Below, piece by piece: positions 62,085 to 64,000 of a stretch of 64,000 bases of DNA. Source of the stretch: Acetobacteraceae bacterium (GTDB lineage Bacteria; Pseudomonadota; Alphaproteobacteria; Acetobacterales; Acetobacteraceae); contig CP154827.1 of NCBI GenBank assembly GCA_039613835.1, forward strand, positions 1,528,001 through 1,592,000, written 5' to 3'. The position numbers and the translations under genes are program-made. Below the pieces are notes generated by a model. That model was not told the origin of the DNA and searched no databases. It saw only the letters and a program-made list of their open reading frames with translations. Position 1 is the first letter of the stretch. Each line of letters starts with the position of its first letter.

Positions 62085-62236
62085 CCCCTTCTGTCGGTTC
62101 GCCTGAGATCGCTATCCCTTCGGCGGACACCTTGAAGACGCCTCTTTCCAGAAGTAAAACGATTCCGGTCCTTTTGCCTGAGAGTTTCCGGGGCGGTTGC
62201 TCCTTCGGCGCTGGTCAGAACCAGCCTCTCCCGTAA
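62085..62236 (-). promoter_or_regulatory. Tandem glycine riboswitch
   Basis: On the minus strand aptamer 1 has cgggagaggctgg, gcgccgaaggagcaaccgcc, then actctcaggcaaaaggacc. Aptamer 2 has ggaaagaggcg, gccgaagggatagcga and tctcaggcgaaccgacagaa. Both are standard glycine-aptamer cores. It sits 36 bases before the gcvT start, the classic place. Downstream, cctc tttcag gagg can form a 4-bp hairpin that hides the gcvT Shine-Dalgarno, so glycine binding probably opens translation. The aptamers are certain; the mechanism is inferred. Confidence 0.95.
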
Positions 62237-62296
62237 ATCGAGGCTTTACTCTTGGCAGAACTCCGGTTCTAAATCAACCATCGAAAACTTAAGGAA

Positions 62297-62611
62297 ATGA
62301 TTGTGTCAAAACCTTTCATCGTACTCACCGAATTTTCCGTCGTGCCAGACTCTTTTGACGCGTTTTTTGAACTCTGCCTATTCGACAGCCGCCACTCCCT
62401 CGGTGATGAGGAAGGCTGTCTCGGCTTCGATGTTCTGACGGATAATGACGACAAATGCGCGATTGTCCTGCACGAAACCTACAAAGACCGTGCCGCGTTT
62501 GACGCGCATCTGCAAATGCCACATTTCAAAAAATTCGCGGAAGCGCTGAAAGAGCTTGAGGTTGAGGAGAAATATGTCCGGTTTTTCACCCATCAGGCCC
62601 CAGCGCGATAA
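62297..62611 (+). CDS. ABM-domain monooxygenase-like protein
   Basis: A 104-residue protein with a dimeric alpha/beta barrel fold. Segments are FIVLTEFSVVPDSFDAFFEL, DEEGCLGFDVLTDNDDKCAI, LHETYKDRAAFDAHLQMPHF and EVEEKYVRFF. This matches the antibiotic biosynthesis monooxygenase (YgiN-like) family, many of which act on quinones or aldehydes. The start may be ATG 62297 or GTG 62303 (better spacing from aagga). Divergent from the gcv operon. Confidence 0.82.
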   Translation: MIVSKPFIVLTEFSVVPDSFDAFFELCLFDSRHSLGDEEGCLGFDVLTDNDDKCAIVLHETYKDRAAFDAHLQMPHFKKFAEALKELEVEEKYVRFFTHQAPAR

Positions 62612-62920
62612 GATTTTTCCGTTCAGGCGCGCCGCGATTACCGGCGTTGCCCTGGCGGTACCGCTTCTCGCTGCGTGCTCCCGTGAGGATTTTCTGCTCT
62701 CCAATGCGCGCACCGGTATGAATAATCCGGCATCAACTTATTGCATTCAAAAGGCGGTGGGTTGCAGATGGTCCGGGATGAAAAAGGCGTGCACGCTTTG
62801 TGCCACCTTCCCGACGGGCGCATCATTGAAGAGTGGGGTCTCTTCCGCCAGGATCACCCAACGCAAAATCAGAGCCAGATGGCGACAATGCCAGCGCAGT
62901 CGGGCAGGATCGGGAAATAA
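62574..62920 (+). pseudogene. DUF333-type lipoprotein, frameshifted
   Basis: A gaggag site precedes ATG 62574. A lipoprotein signal follows (VALAVPLLAACSRED, lipobox LAAC). The family core NARTGMNNPASTYCIQK is then shifted by one missing G at 62753-62754. Restoring it gives GGGLQMVRDEKGVHALCHLP, then DGRIIEEWGLFRQDH and a stop at 62920, which is the DUF333 pattern (a short Cys-linked domain). The function of the family is unknown. The gene overlaps the ABM gene end by 38 bases. Confidence 0.78.
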
Positions 62921-63030
62921 GTCTGCGCGCGTCAGATGGCGCACTGCCTGGCGGCGTGACGCGCCATCGCAGTGCCTCTGGACCTTCATGACGACCACCT
63001 GACAGGGTGCAGGCGGCCTCAGACAAGGGG

Positions 63031-64000
<970 letters not shown>

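Overview
The window reads as chromosomal DNA of an alphaproteobacterium, most likely an acetic acid bacterium (Acetobacteraceae). The case rests on protein content: a hopanoid RND transporter (HpnN), a split-subunit F0 operon with AtpI and b/b' chains, a DUF2501 secreted protein, a polyol (mannitol-type) dehydrogenase, and a riboflavin operon ribD-ribE-ribBA-ribH behind an FMN riboswitch. Genus cannot be fixed from the sequence alone. No insertion sequence, CRISPR array, rRNA gene or intact prophage is visible.

Layout. 0-4 kb: DciA-like gene (cut by the window edge) divergent from mutY, a broken unknown gene, a broken photolyase, and an entericidin-like lipoprotein. 4.1-8 kb: FMN riboswitch and riboflavin operon. 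8.2-14 kb: hpnN, a strong bidirectional terminator, rho, an unexplained 0.7 kb gap, and mrp. 14.2-23.4 kb: opgC, a block of three decayed genes (Deg protease, FUSC transporter, mannitol dehydrogenase), then overlapping opgD/G and opgH for periplasmic glucans. 23.4-29.6 kb: DUF2501, oligopeptidase B, a frameshifted polysaccharide deacetylase, rpmJ, and an amber-interrupted TPR protein. 29.6-34 kb: priA, xerC, retropepsin-like protease. 34-36 kb: a broken secreted protein, a frameshifted amtB and intact glnK. 36.2-40.7 kb: a UbiH-type hydroxylase, cysE, accD, folC. 40.8-44.2 kb: tRNA-Thr(TGT), an endolysin remnant, a TVP38 membrane protein, a broken MFS exporter. 44.2-46 kb: receiver-domain protein, apt, nitroreductase. 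46-53.4 kb, all minus strand: atpI-B-E-F'-F, an ArnC/ArnT-like glycosyltransferase pair, then a secreted creatininase homologue with a beta-propeller partner. 53.5-57.6 kb: frameshifted ClC channel, alpha/beta hydrolase, TonB-like protein. 57.6-62.3 kb: gcvT-gcvH-gcvP under a tandem glycine riboswitch. The end holds an ABM monooxygenase, a frameshifted DUF333 lipoprotein and the start-less part of ilvC.

The most striking property is the number of broken genes. About a quarter of the protein genes carry 1-2 nt indels, mostly in short mono- or dinucleotide runs, or in-frame nonsense codons. Nearly all are dispensable genes (photolyase, Deg protease, exporters, polyol dehydrogenase, ammonium and chloride channels, endolysin). 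Large housekeeping genes (priA, rho, gcvP, hpnN, opgH, accD, folC, atp) read cleanly. That bias points to real, recent gene decay rather than evenly spread sequencing error, but homopolymer base-calling error cannot be excluded from the sequence alone.

The best regulatory features are the two riboswitches. Each has a plausible Shine-Dalgarno-sequestering hairpin in its expression platform, and the glycine switch moves the real gcvT start to a TTG codon.
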